Part shown: positions 12,129-20,698 of the stretch, in pieces
Layout: each line of letters begins with the position of its first letter
Numbering within the stretch: position 1 is the first letter of the stretch
IMG/VR virus record: IMGVR_UViG_3300022208_000009
Coordinates: 1 to 43,514 of that record
Strand: one strand, 5' to 3'
Source of the DNA: a virus
Length of the DNA stretch: 43,514 nucleotides
Program-made: the position numbers and the translations under genes
Notes under the pieces: model-generated
The model's database searches: none
Told to the model about the DNA's origin: nothing
Seen by the model: only the letters and a program-made list of their open reading frames with translations

Positions 12129-14873
12129 TTATACATCAAGTCTGCGCCATTTCTGGATTATTCCGAATTTGATTCCACGGCACATCTTCAACCGAACCAG
12201 CAGATGTGCGCCGACCGGCACGTTGTTAAATAGTTCTTCTCCCATTTGTTTGTAATCAAAGCGGTGAATGCGCGTGAGAATTTCGCCGGTGTCGTCTCGC
12301 AACCGCAAATCCAAAAATATTGGTTGGCCGCTTTCAACTTTGCCTCCGCGTTTCTTCACATTCACATCTTCATTTATGTCGCGCAAGTTTTTATAGATGA
12401 TTTCGCCAATCATCAGACAGCTTCCCGTTTGCGATCCGTCGAATTGCTCAACGCGATAAAGTTCACCGCCAAGTCCATTGCCAGCAGGATCGTCATACAT
12501 ATGGCCATACTTTGTGCGCAATGGGAAGATGTCTGCAAAAATGTTCTTTGCTGCCGCAACATCATCACGCATCTTCTGCGTCAACGCACCGGCATTCCGT
12601 GCTTCGACGAACTTCTTCGCCTTTGCTTCGCCAAAGCCATGCAGATTCATGAATCCGCCATACAGAATTCCGTCCTTCGCCGCCCAATGCTCTTCCGATT
12701 TGTCAATGTCAAAGGCGACATATTTCAATCCCTCCTTCGTCATCTCACGCAACAATCCGACCGCGCTGTCTTCGTCCTTGGCATTGCGCAGGTTGGCAGC
12801 AGCAAACTCCATCGGGTGGTGCGCCTTCAGATAGGCCGTCCAATAGCTGATGACAGCATAGCTGTAGGTGTGCGCCTTGTTCATCTGCCAAGCGCCCATG
12901 CTGTTGATCAAGTCCCAAATCTCAAGCGATTGTTCTTTGCTCAATCCATTCTCGAGCGCGCCAACTTCGAATTTAGCGTAGAATGTGTCGAAATATTCCT
13001 TGCCAAGACGTTTGCTAACGGCTTTGCGGATGAAGCTGGTTTCTTTCCAGTCGAACTTTCCGATCTCTTTGACTATGGCCATAGTCTGTTCTTGGTAAAC
13101 CGGCAAACCATAAGTCTCCGACATTTGAGCCTCAACAAGCGGGTGCATCGCTGCGTACGGTTCGCCCTTGCTGCGGTTTATGTACTTCTCCGTCACGCCG
13201 CCGCCGAATGGTCCAGGACGAGCCAATGCCGTTACAGCATCAATCTCAACCATCGATTTGAAGTTCACCTGTCCGCCGATGCTGCGCAACGCGCTGCCTT
13301 CAAATTGAAAGATGCCGCTGTAGCGCCCTTCGTTGAACACGCGATATGTCTCAGGATCATCGAACTTCAAGTTGTACCAATCAATTGGCACGCCAGAGTC
13401 TTCCAGCACGCCAAGTGTGCGTAATCCAAGAACGTCTATCTTAAGCAGGCCAAGTTCTTCTGCAGCGCCTTTTTCGACATGTGCGATGCCGTTCGCGTCA
13501 ACCGTGCAGTAGTTTGTGATCTTGTCGTTGCAAACCAACAATCCTGCGGCGTGCACCCCGGTGTGTGATGCATGACCTTCCAATTGGGAGGCGACCAACA
13601 CTTGCGGATACATCTCAACCAGCTTACGACCTGGATCTGTAGTCTTGAGCGTATCTTCCAAGCAATTGTTGGCTCGTGAATCTGCAATGCCGCGCTCAAT
13701 CATCGCGACCTTGACAGCCGCCGTTGCAGCTGATGGAATATTCAATTTCTTGCAAACTTGTATCAGCGCGCTCTTTGGTCTGTAAACGCTGATGGTGCCA
13801 ATGTGCGCCGTATTCTCAGCGCCGTATTTCTCGGCCATATATTCAAACACCATGTGGCGCTTATTGTCCGGGAAATCGCTGTCGATGTCAGGCAAATCTG
13901 CACGGCTGATGTCGATGAATCGCTCAAAGAACAGTTTTGGCGGAATAGGATCAACTTCTGTTATGCGTGCCAAATAGCAAACCAGCGAACCGGCGGAAGA
14001 GCCACGCGATGGACCAACCAACATGTGTTGCTTTGCGTAACGCATCAAGTCTGCGACGATAATGAAATAAGCGACAAAATCCTTCTCACGAATCAGATTC
14101 AACTCATACATCAACCGCTGCTCATAAACATCATTCCAAATTCCTTCCATCTTGCGGAACTTGATGCCTTCGCGACACAATGCTTCCAGATCGCCTTCTG
14201 CACGAATCATCGGTGCTTTCGGCAAAGCGTCTAGCGTGATGCTGTCTGCAATTGCTTGAGCAATGTCCGGTCTTTCCAATTCCATTAATATGTGCTGTGG
14301 TGTTGGCTTCTTTCCGCCGCCGATGAACTCAAATGTGGCTGCGTCTTCCGGTCTTGAATATGCATTGTCAGATATTCCTACGAATGGCAATCCGAGGCTG
14401 CGCTTCTTCATCGCCAATACGCGACTAGCCGGGCTGATGTCAGCGTATGCTCCGACGCTCTTCAGAAATTCTTCGTCTGTGATGTCGCCAGCGAACTTGA
14501 TGATATTGTCGCTCATATTGAACACATCTGACCGGCGCAGCGCCGGGATGTTACCGCGCTTTCCGGCCAACGGCTGTTGGAATGTCTTGCTGCTGAATCG
14601 GTACAGTTCCTGCAACCCTTCCATGTTCTTGGCGAGGAACCACATACGCGGAGAAGTGTCGTCTTCATCGGCGACCACAAGTTCAACGCCAAGCAGCGGT
14701 TTGATGCCTGCCTCTTTACACTTCTTGAACCACCGGACATGCCCCCACGTGCTGCCTTGGTCAACAATGCCAGCTGCTGTGCACCCCTGTTCTTTGAGTG
14801 TGGCGATGACACGGTCAATTGGAGCGTATGTCTGGCCGAATGTGTATTCTGTGCGGATGCGCAACTGTATCAT
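12129..14873 (-). CDS. dnaE: DNA polymerase III alpha-type (family C) replicative polymerase
   Basis: A 914-residue family C polymerase that would copy the phage genome. An N-terminal PHP domain (about 1-200) is followed by the polymerase core with GPSRGSSAGSLV and the active-site pattern PDIDSDFPD near residue 328, then KAHTYSYAVISYWTAYLKAH in the fingers, a helix-hairpin-helix region (GFGEAKAKKF) and an OB-like end. The PHP metal ligands are mostly replaced (LRIRTEYTF where LxVHSxYS is usual), so PHP proofreading is unlikely; a separate DnaQ-type exonuclease is encoded at 15343. It is shorter than the roughly 1,160-residue bacterial enzyme. The start is the ATG right after the upstream stop. 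Confidence 0.95.
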   Translation of the reverse strand: MIQLRIRTEYTFGQTYAPIDRVIATLKEQGCTAAGIVDQGSTWGHVRWFKKCKEAGIKPLLGVELVVADEDDTSPRMWFLAKNMEGLQELYRFSSKTFQQPLAGKRGNIPALRRSDVFNMSDNIIKFAGDITDEEFLKSVGAYADISPASRVLAMKKRSLGLPFVGISDNAYSRPEDAATFEFIGGGKKPTPQHILMELERPDIAQAIADSITLDALPKAPMIRAEGDLEALCREGIKFRKMEGIWNDVYEQRLMYELNLIREKDFVAYFIIVADLMRYAKQHMLVGPSRGSSAGSLVCYLARITEVDPIPPKLFFERFIDISRADLPDIDSDFPDNKRHMVFEYMAEKYGAENTAHIGTISVYRPKSALIQVCKKLNIPSAATAAVKVAMIERGIADSRANNCLEDTLKTTDPGRKLVEMYPQVLVASQLEGHASHTGVHAAGLLVCNDKITNYCTVDANGIAHVEKGAAEELGLLKIDVLGLRTLGVLEDSGVPIDWYNLKFDDPETYRVFNEGRYSGIFQFEGSALRSIGGQVNFKSMVEIDAVTALARPGPFGGGVTEKYINRSKGEPYAAMHPLVEAQMSETYGLPVYQEQTMAIVKEIGKFDWKETSFIRKAVSKRLGKEYFDTFYAKFEVGALENGLSKEQSLEIWDLINSMGAWQMNKAHTYSYAVISYWTAYLKAHHPMEFAAANLRNAKDEDSAVGLLREMTKEGLKYVAFDIDKSEEHWAAKDGILYGGFMNLHGFGEAKAKKFVEARNAGALTQKMRDDVAAAKNIFADIFPLRTKYGHMYDDPAGNGLGGELYRVEQFDGSQTGSCLMIGEIIYKNLRDINEDVNVKKRGGKVESGQPIFLDLRLRDDTGEILTRIHRFDYKQMGEELFNNVPVGAHLLVRLKMCRGIKFGIIQKWRRLDV

Positions 14874-14874
14874 T

Positions 14875-15105
14875 TTAGTAGTCCGAATCTTCGTGATAAT
14901 CAATAACACCTTCTGTGTTTTCACAAACACAATGGACGCGCCATTTGTCTTTGCCGTATATGAATTTTCTTCCTTCTTTTTTTAGCCATTTCTCGACGGA
15001 CTCAATGGCAGAATCTTCATCTTCCACGATAACTGTTACAGATTGCAAATAAGAAGCGAAATAGCTTCCGCAAGTTGAATGGCAATTGACATTATAGACT
15101 TTCAT
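14875..15105 (-). CDS. Hypothetical small protein
   Basis: A 76-residue protein with an AAGGATTT leader and ATGA overlap with its upstream neighbour. It has a C-x-x-x-C near the front, an acidic helix (DEDSAIESVEKWLKKEG) and a second C-x-C. It reads like a small alpha/beta domain. No family recognised. Confidence 0.7.
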   Translation of the reverse strand: MKVYNVNCHSTCGSYFASYLQSVTVIVEDEDSAIESVEKWLKKEGRKFIYGKDKWRVHCVCENTEGVIDYHEDSDY

Positions 15106-15359
15106 TTATAAATCCTTATCTCGTTATATCTGACAAATTCCTGCCAGACCGGGCATTCTCCAACATTTTCTTTGCCGCCATAAACATCACATTCATTTCC
15201 GTCACGGCTGTTGCAATGGTGGCAATCTCCGCCGCCATAATTATTCTCCCATTGCTCGGCAACAACCCAAAAGCCTATGCAACGTCCGCCGCCGAAGCGA
15301 TGTGGGAAGCGATAAGCACGGCAGCGACACGGATGCTCGCCTTTACGCGATTTTCTCAC
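15102..15359 (-). CDS. Cysteine-rich small protein
   Basis: An 85-residue protein starting at a GTG (15359) inside the end of the exonuclease gene. It holds seven cysteines and several histidines (CRCRAYRFPHRF, then CHHCNSRDGNEC and GECP), so it probably binds zinc. It could be a nucleic-acid-binding adaptor. No family recognised. Confidence 0.65.
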   Translation of the reverse strand: MRKSRKGEHPCRCRAYRFPHRFGGGRCIGFWVVAEQWENNYGGGDCHHCNSRDGNECDVYGGKENVGECPVWQEFVRYNEIRIYK

Positions 15360-15867
15360 GGATCACAATCTCGCAAAGTGCACGAACGTCATCCAATGCC
15401 CGGTGCGTCTGTGCCAATGGCCTGCCCATCTTCAATTCATACAGTTGGGTCAATTTTAACCGTCTTCCCTTCTCGTGCATGAACTCCTGCACCGTGCAAA
15501 TGGTCGTTGGAGGCCATGGAAAACCTGTGCGGGCGGCTCTGGAGAGCTCAAACCCTAGCAACCCTACGTCAAAGGGAGCGTTGTGCGCTATAAGCTGTTC
15601 TGCACCGCCAAATGCTTCTTCGATTTCGCCTAGCAATTCACGGAATTTCGGCTTTCCGGCCAAATCAGCGTCCGTAAGGCCGGTGATTTTGGTTATCTCG
15701 GCGGAAAGCGGGCATTCCGGGTCGAATAGCCACGAATGCTCGGCGACGATCTTGCCATGTTCAATTCTGGCCACAGCCAACTCGATGATGCGCGGTTGTT
15801 TGTCCAAATCGGCGCAATCTGGCAGCGGAAGGCCGGTTGTTTCTGTGTCGAAAACGAGAGATATCAT
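15343..15867 (-). CDS. dnaQ: DnaQ-like 3'-5' exonuclease
   Basis: A 174-residue DEDDh exonuclease: Exo I is DTETTG (Asp7, Glu9), Exo II HNAPFD near residue 94 and Exo III HRALDD near 155. It matches the epsilon subunit of DNA polymerase III and would proofread for the phage family C polymerase encoded two genes on, whose own PHP site looks inactive. It overlaps the methyltransferase-like gene upstream by four bases. Confidence 0.93.
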   Translation of the reverse strand: MISLVFDTETTGLPLPDCADLDKQPRIIELAVARIEHGKIVAEHSWLFDPECPLSAEITKITGLTDADLAGKPKFRELLGEIEEAFGGAEQLIAHNAPFDVGLLGFELSRAARTGFPWPPTTICTVQEFMHEKGRRLKLTQLYELKMGRPLAQTHRALDDVRALCEIVIREKIA

Positions 15868-16361
15868 TTCGTCCTCACTAACTGCGTCATCAACGCCAGA
15901 TTACGCTCAACGACTCCGATGATGACGTTGGTGCCAATGCTTAATTTCCATGGTACTTCACGATTCTTGTCATAATATGGCGTTGAGAATAATGTGTGCC
16001 ACGTCTCCTCGCAGAACACGGTCTTGTGGTCAAGGTCGTGCCATGCCATTTGCGACAGACGGTGTGGCACGATGATGTTTGCTGTTCCGCCAATCTTCAG
16101 CACGCGTTCAAATTCGTGAAGCATGAATATGACTCTGGCAGAAGTCAAATGTTCCAGGAAATGGAATGCATATATTGTGTCAACGCTGTCGTCGCCCATT
16201 TTGATGGTGTCAACCTCAGCATTCCATTCTGGGTAATCAAAATTGGTGGCGCCTTGAATTATCTGTTTTCCGGCACCCAAATTGATGGCAACTTCGCCTG
16301 CAGGAATTAACGGCGATATGTCGCGCTTCATTCCAAGCTTAAATAATTCGATGATGTTCAT
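15864..16361 (-). CDS. SAM-dependent methyltransferase-like protein
   Basis: A 165-residue class I fold: motif I AINLGAGKQIIQGATNFD, then the acidic strand and FHFLEHL (motif IV position), and the helix LHEFERVLKIGGTANIIVP. It is the core of a small-molecule or glycan methyltransferase rather than a DNA methylase: no DPPY motif is present. The substrate is unknown. The start overlaps the upstream gene. Confidence 0.8.
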   Translation of the reverse strand: MNIIELFKLGMKRDISPLIPAGEVAINLGAGKQIIQGATNFDYPEWNAEVDTIKMGDDSVDTIYAFHFLEHLTSARVIFMLHEFERVLKIGGTANIIVPHRLSQMAWHDLDHKTVFCEETWHTLFSTPYYDKNREVPWKLSIGTNVIIGVVERNLALMTQLVRTK

Positions 16362-16516
16362 TTCTGTTGTCCTTGTAATTTTGTGAGCATTTGCATTACG
16401 ACCAGTTGGTCGTCAGCCGACAATGAGTGAAACAGCGCAAGGAATTCGAAAGCCTGCGCGATTTCACGGAAGAATGCAGCCTTCTGAGGATTACGTCCTG
16501 TCTGAGGAATATTCAC
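16358..16516 (-). CDS. Small helical protein
   Basis: A 52-residue gene starting at a GTG (16516), ending in an ATGA overlap with the methyltransferase-like gene. The product is helical with FREIAQAFEFLALFHSLSAD in the middle. A GAAGAG leader is present. No family recognised; the overlap supports it. Confidence 0.62.
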   Translation of the reverse strand: MNIPQTGRNPQKAAFFREIAQAFEFLALFHSLSADDQLVVMQMLTKLQGQQK

Positions 16517-16793
16517 GGGTTAACTCTTCAAGCATTGCAGCATACACGCAAGTGTCGTGTGCGCTATCAACATGTCCATTCTCGAAGCTATTGGCATAGC
16601 GCGTCGCCTTGGACATCACTTGGATAAAAATCCCAAGCCGGTTCCAATCTTCTGGCGACTTGACCGTCAGACCTTTAGGGAAGATGGCTGCCATGGCATG
16701 ACCGAACTGCTTGTAATTGTCGCCATAAACCCGGCTACGCTCGTCATAGGTAAAGGCCGCTTGGCGCAATATCTCTGGAACTGATTGGTTCAT
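16491..16793 (-). CDS. DUF6378-like phage protein
   Basis: A 100-residue protein with the pattern ERSRVYGDNYKQFGHAMAAI and a closing AHDTCVYAAMLEEL, matching the DUF6378 family common in phages (RxxxYGDxxxNFxxIA...). The function is unknown; the fold is all-helical and reminiscent of MazG-like nucleotide hydrolases, but no catalytic motif can be pointed out. Confidence 0.8.
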   Translation of the reverse strand: MNQSVPEILRQAAFTYDERSRVYGDNYKQFGHAMAAIFPKGLTVKSPEDWNRLGIFIQVMSKATRYANSFENGHVDSAHDTCVYAAMLEELTREYSSDRT

Positions 16794-17261
16794 TTATGTC
16801 TCCTTCGGTTGAGTGTAAGAACAAGCATTATGAATGGCGCGCACTTCAGCGTTGATGCCGAAGCCATTGTACATCTTAACAACATCATGCCGATCATCGT
16901 AAGCGCAAACGATGTTGTGTAAAAACACCCCGTATTCGGTAAGCCATGCCAGTTGTTTCGTTTTCAACTCTTTGGAATGGCAATGATCGTCGTCGTTGCG
17001 CATCAAAAGATGTTTGACGTTCACACCCTTGCGCTTGAACCATTCTTCCGTCATCGCACGATAATGCACCGGGCGTGCCGTGAAGATGATGATGTCGTGC
17101 TCCGTCTCCAGCAGGTCGGTGTTGCCGACCTCGTCAAAGGCGGACAACGAATGATATTCGTGATAACGCCGTGATGGGTGTTCATGCTGCCAATTGATGC
17201 GCGGGATGCGCCATTCATCATCGGCAATGCAATTGTCTAAGTCCAATATTATGAAACTCAT
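16794..17261 (-). CDS. HAD-family phosphatase, polynucleotide-kinase-phosphatase type
   Basis: A 155-residue HAD domain: motif I DLDNCIAD (Asp7, Asp9), motif II FTARP, then LMRNDDDHCHSKELK and the motif III/IV acidic pair in YDDRHDVV. This order and the RNDDD stretch are those of the phosphatase half of T4-type polynucleotide kinase; the kinase half (Walker A) is absent. It may remove 3'-phosphates from nicked DNA or RNA, or act on nucleotides. Its start overlaps the upstream gene. Confidence 0.85.
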   Translation of the reverse strand: MSFIILDLDNCIADDEWRIPRINWQHEHPSRRYHEYHSLSAFDEVGNTDLLETEHDIIIFTARPVHYRAMTEEWFKRKGVNVKHLLMRNDDDHCHSKELKTKQLAWLTEYGVFLHNIVCAYDDRHDVVKMYNGFGINAEVRAIHNACSYTQPKET

Positions 17262-17443
17262 ATCAACCCCTTCTGGTTAGCGATCCATTGTGACATGACG
17301 ATTCTGCCGACCTTGCCTTTGTGCATTTCGCTTACTTGAGACAGCGGAATCCACATCTGCTCGCTTTCAACCTCGATGAGCACCGCATTGGCAGTTTCGC
17401 GAATGAATGTGCATTCGACTGCGACCTCATTTAGGCGGCTCAT
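17258..17443 (-). CDS. Hypothetical small beta-rich protein
   Basis: A 61-residue protein between ThyX and the HAD phosphatase, overlapping both by ATGA. Its strands (VECTFIRETANAVLIEVESE, QMWIPLSQV) suggest a small beta barrel. No family recognised. Confidence 0.7.
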   Translation of the reverse strand: MSRLNEVAVECTFIRETANAVLIEVESEQMWIPLSQVSEMHKGKVGRIVMSQWIANQKGLI

Positions 17444-18153
17444 GACTTGCGCATCCCGTCAACAATTTTCAGCAGCTCGCCGCGCTCCTTCAGATCAGGA
17501 AATTTGCGCTTGGCAAATTCTTCGATCTCGGAGAAGTAATCACGGCCATGCTTGAACAGGAACTTTTCTGCCCATGGATGAACCTTGAGCACCTCATCGC
17601 ACATCGCGTTGATGACCCTCTGATATTCGCCTTGCGTGCGTCCGCCGGTGCGCGACTTCGCCAACTCAACGAAAGTGCGCAGGTTGAATTTGCAGACGAT
17701 ATTGGTTGCGATGTTTGTCGGCAGGATGCCGCGAGCGTCTTCAGGTGACTGGCCAAGCTCGATCAACTCTTGATATGCTTGCTTGGTCGCCTCGTTGTGC
17801 GATTTGATGATTCCAAGTGCAGCGCCACTCTCTTTGTTCTTGTCCGTGAACACATAGTCAAAGTCGCTCATGTTGAGCACGCGCATCGTCTGCTGGGCGT
17901 AGCTCGCGGCACGCGTGCGAACTTGTTGGTGTGTGTATGCCCGGCTCACGCCTTCCACCAGAAATACGTAGTCAACGAACTCCCAGCTGGAGGGAATGGT
18001 GTTGGCCATGTATTCCAGTTCTTCCATTTTCTTTTCTGGCGACATCGCGTAGATCTCTTCCAGCAATCCAGGCGTCATGTTCAGCCGCGTGGACTTGGTG
18101 AACAGAAGAAGGTTCGCCGCGTCCGGCGTGTAGTTTATCAGCGTTACTTTCAT
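17440..18153 (-). CDS. thyX: Flavin-dependent thymidylate synthase
   Basis: A 237-residue ThyX enzyme: it makes dTMP from dUMP using methylene-tetrahydrofolate, NADPH and FAD. The ThyX motif is present near residue 78 as RTRAASYAQQTMR, a variant of RHRxxSxxxxSxR in which His is Thr and the last Ser is Thr. NLRTFVELAKSRTGGRTQGE near the C-terminus is the usual second substrate-binding region. It supplies thymidylate for phage replication. The ribosome binding site is GAGGAGAATC. Confidence 0.93.
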   Translation of the reverse strand: MKVTLINYTPDAANLLLFTKSTRLNMTPGLLEEIYAMSPEKKMEELEYMANTIPSSWEFVDYVFLVEGVSRAYTHQQVRTRAASYAQQTMRVLNMSDFDYVFTDKNKESGAALGIIKSHNEATKQAYQELIELGQSPEDARGILPTNIATNIVCKFNLRTFVELAKSRTGGRTQGEYQRVINAMCDEVLKVHPWAEKFLFKHGRDYFSEIEEFAKRKFPDLKERGELLKIVDGMRKS

Positions 18154-18317
18154 TTTTGATTCTCCTCTTTCTTTGAAGCGATTCGCATAACATCGGCATT
18201 CATTCCTGCGCGGTAAGCCTCTTTGATGATGGCAATTATGACTGGCTTGTCCTTGTCGCTGAAACGAACGCCGTGCTTATCAAGCAAAGCGTTGCACTGT
18301 GCGTCGTTCGGCTTCAC
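18150..18317 (-). CDS. Small helical protein upstream of ThyX
   Basis: A 55-residue gene starting at a GTG (18317) eight bases after AGGAG, ending in ATGA overlap with thyX. The sequence has CNALLDKHGVRFSDKDKPVI and a basic C-terminal helix. It also overlaps the upstream gene by GTGA. Unknown function. Confidence 0.7.
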   Translation of the reverse strand: MKPNDAQCNALLDKHGVRFSDKDKPVIIAIIKEAYRAGMNADVMRIASKKEENQK

Positions 18318-18721
18318 GCCAAAGACTCCTGCTTGATGATGACGAAGACATATTTTCTGCTTTCATGTTCGAATGTCTCCTTGCCGGAAACCTTTAATGC
18401 CGTGCGGAATCTGATGTGTTTGTTCATCGGCAGATCGAGCGAAGTGAAGGCTTCCGCGACGCTACGATAAGGATTGCCGTCCACCGTGATGCGCTGCTTG
18501 TGTCCTTTTGCATTTGATGGCTTGCTGGGCTTGACGGCTGATGCTTTTTCCACCGGGCGATTTGCCTTTGGCTTTGCGACTTCGCCAGTTTCCTTGAACA
18601 AGCCTTTCTTGAAGAACTCGATTCTTTTTTCGCCAACTGCAACGGTGGAAAACCGCTTGATGTTCTGGCCGGAAAGCTTGTTGAATTCGTCAACAACTTC
18701 TTTCATTGTGCGATTGCTCAT
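18314..18721 (-). CDS. Basic two-part protein, possibly DNA-binding
   Basis: A 135-residue strongly basic protein: an N-terminal helical part with KEVVDEFNKLSGQNIKRFST, a Lys/Pro/Ala linker (about 49-75), and a C-terminal KQRITVDGNPYRSVAEAFTS region that looks like a short DNA-binding fold used twice in some phage proteins. No exact family recognised. It overlaps the FAD protein gene. Confidence 0.65.
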   Translation of the reverse strand: MSNRTMKEVVDEFNKLSGQNIKRFSTVAVGEKRIEFFKKGLFKETGEVAKPKANRPVEKASAVKPSKPSNAKGHKQRITVDGNPYRSVAEAFTSLDLPMNKHIRFRTALKVSGKETFEHESRKYVFVIIKQESLA

Positions 18722-19617
18722 TTTGATGCCTCCTTGGTTTGTTGATAAAGACCCATCTTGATTAAACGCTTGACGACCGACAGGTCGTGAACGACATCGT
18801 CAAGCAGGATATTGCGCCATGTCGCAAAACGACCGACAGAATAGATATTGTGTTGTGTTGATGCACGCAGGATGAAGTTCTTGCGCCACACATCATCAAT
18901 CGGCGCGATCTTTCCGAATTGCTGTTTGGTCTCATCGATAACATCAATCTGCAACAGATGCAGGCCGAATGCGTCCATCAACATCAGAACGTCAGATGAT
19001 TCGACGGCGCCAACAGATTCGACAATCAGCAAGCTGCCGGTGATGCTTGCCCGGTAAACATTGGTGGAATGCTCTGGGAAGTAAATTGTCTGAAACACGT
19101 CCGCATTTTGGATTCTGTAGCGCGTGACAAGTATTGGCGCACTTTTGAATTCTGGTAAATCTGTTTCGCCAAGCATCTTGACAAGCAAAGACATCGGCAT
19201 GGTGCTGATGGTCGGCTCACGCTTGATGCTGTGCAGACCGACATCAAATGCATTATTGAATTCGATGCGAGACCCGGCATTGTCCATCAACTGGCTGATG
19301 AAGTCCTCCGGCGCAATGTAACGATCGACCGCGTCAAGATTCCAGATGCTACGATCTGCCAATTTGCAGATGACCTTCTGTGAATACAAATTGGCAAGCC
19401 GAATGTCTGGCGACACGAATTTGCCGCCGCTCCAAATGCCCTTGAACACGCGCACCTTGCGGAATTCGATGCCGGTTGCATCGGCCACCGCCGTTGAGCG
19501 AAAGCGCAGCAATGCTTTGTGCTCCAGCTTGTCGCGCCCAGCCGCTTCGATGACGCTTGCCTGTGGGAATACATTTGCCGCTATCAATCCGGCGAGTCCT
19601 GCTCCTACGATAAGCAT
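18718..19617 (-). CDS. FAD/NAD(P)-binding Rossmann oxidoreductase-like protein
   Basis: A 299-residue protein with an N-terminal dinucleotide-binding motif MLIVGAGLAGLIAANVFPQA (GxGxxG at residues 5-10) and a C-terminal SVGRFATWRNILLDDVVHD that would complete the FAD site. The middle resembles UDP-galactopyranose mutase/amine-oxidase folds. Similar flavoproteins occur in phages near nucleotide genes; some phage flavoproteins take part in DNA base modification, but no base hydroxymethylase or kinase partner is seen here. The substrate is unknown. Confidence 0.75.
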   Translation of the reverse strand: MLIVGAGLAGLIAANVFPQASVIEAAGRDKLEHKALLRFRSTAVADATGIEFRKVRVFKGIWSGGKFVSPDIRLANLYSQKVICKLADRSIWNLDAVDRYIAPEDFISQLMDNAGSRIEFNNAFDVGLHSIKREPTISTMPMSLLVKMLGETDLPEFKSAPILVTRYRIQNADVFQTIYFPEHSTNVYRASITGSLLIVESVGAVESSDVLMLMDAFGLHLLQIDVIDETKQQFGKIAPIDDVWRKNFILRASTQHNIYSVGRFATWRNILLDDVVHDLSVVKRLIKMGLYQQTKEASK

Positions 19618-19802
19618 TTTCCTATCCTCCCTGTATTGGTGACACGCGAATCAACAAGCTCAACGGCCTCTGTCAATTCATTCTTTTCAAGCTGCCTGAG
19701 CAGAATGTTTCTGGCCACCGTCGGATTGCCCATCTCATCCGACATGGTCACTTTGTACCGTTCTTCAACACTGATGGTGCGTGTGAATATGAATATTTTC
19801 AT
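19605..19802 (-). CDS. Hypothetical small protein
   Basis: A 65-residue protein from the ATG at 19802 behind AAAGGTTGTG, overlapping the flavoprotein start by 13 bases. It begins MKIFIFTRTISVEERYKVTM and ends with an acidic helix; probably a small beta-alpha fold. No family recognised. Confidence 0.65.
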   Translation of the reverse strand: MKIFIFTRTISVEERYKVTMSDEMGNPTVARNILLRQLEKNELTEAVELVDSRVTNTGRIGKCLS

Positions 19803-19813
19803 CACAACCTTTC

Positions 19814-19840
19814 AAAAACGGAACGGCAAATTGCCGTTCC
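19814..19840 (-). terminator. Intrinsic terminator
   Basis: Perfect palindrome GGAACGGCAA...TTGCCGTTCC (19820-19840) followed on the - strand by GTTTTTG. It lies right after the DUF932 gene and would end or attenuate the transcript from promoter P2. Confidence 0.85.
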
Positions 19841-19850
19841 GGGTATCAAT

Positions 19851-20678
19851 TTACGCTACCTGCTTACCAAGCTCTTCGGCCAGCATCCAGAGCGCCTTGT
19901 TCAAGCGCACGTCCTCCGTCACGCTGTTGATCTTCCGGGTGGTGGTGCGCTTGCCCGTGGTGCCGACGCCGCGTAGTCCGCCTTTGATGAAGTTTTCCTG
20001 CACGCGCTGGAATGTATTCCATAGCGTGTTGGTTTGGTCATCGTGGCGGCGAATCATGAGCAGTTGATCCGGTTCGATGGGCGCGCCGTTGTTGCCAGCT
20101 TCGTCGGTAGGATAGCGCAGTTCCAACGCCGCTTTGGCAAAGGCATGTTGTTCATGGTTGCCAAGCTGAATGAGCTTCATGCTTTCGACCTGCTCCATCA
20201 CTTTGGGCATATCGTTGATGATGCTATAGCTGCCTTCGATCACGCGGTCAACAATGTTGCCGCTGTGCTGCACTTTGATGTCGCCGAAGTCTCCGGACTT
20301 GACGATCATACCGTTGCTGCACACGACGCGGAAGACGCCTGCGGAAAGTTGGTAGCTGCTGCTGCGATCGTGGCTGTTGACCAACACAATCTCGGGAATT
20401 TCCTGACCAACCACAGCCACTCGCGGACTCGGATAGGGGCGCGGAACGTCTTGGTCACGCCGAAAGCGAATCAGGTGCTTAGTGAAATCGCCCTTACCTT
20501 CGATGCGCGTCTTAGACTGCATCGCTTTGACCGGCAAGAAGCCTTCGTTACGCAGAGCGTCAACGACTTGGATGGTCGGGATGAAGGCATAACGGTCGCT
20601 GACCTTTTCCCATGGAGCGGAGGCGAAGATGGAAGGGGCTACGCGTTGCAGGTCTTGATTGTTCAATGCTGTTGCCAT
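19851..20678 (-). CDS. DUF932 (phage/plasmid-like) protein
   Basis: A 275-residue member of DUF932: VSDRYAFIPTIQVVDALRNE near residue 25, KHLIRFRRD near 65, FRVVCSNGMIV near 117 and a C-terminal FQRVQENFIKGG. The family is common on phages and plasmids beside recombination and replication genes; its activity is not known. The start at 20678 follows GAGGAGAATAAA. A terminator lies immediately after the gene. Confidence 0.9.
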   Translation of the reverse strand: MATALNNQDLQRVAPSIFASAPWEKVSDRYAFIPTIQVVDALRNEGFLPVKAMQSKTRIEGKGDFTKHLIRFRRDQDVPRPYPSPRVAVVGQEIPEIVLVNSHDRSSSYQLSAGVFRVVCSNGMIVKSGDFGDIKVQHSGNIVDRVIEGSYSIINDMPKVMEQVESMKLIQLGNHEQHAFAKAALELRYPTDEAGNNGAPIEPDQLLMIRRHDDQTNTLWNTFQRVQENFIKGGLRGVGTTGKRTTTRKINSVTEDVRLNKALWMLAEELGKQVA

Positions 20679-20698
20679 TTTATTCTCCTCAAACAAAA

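Noticed and set aside
12246-14985. Long rightward reading frames opposite the DNA polymerase gene (392 and 240 codons)
   Set aside because: They are antisense shadows of a clearly recognisable family C polymerase and show no family features or ribosome binding sites.
17890-17925. ThyX as a broken gene because the motif lacks His
   Set aside because: The rest of the signature and the length are normal, and Arg, Arg and Ser key positions remain; some family members vary at these positions.
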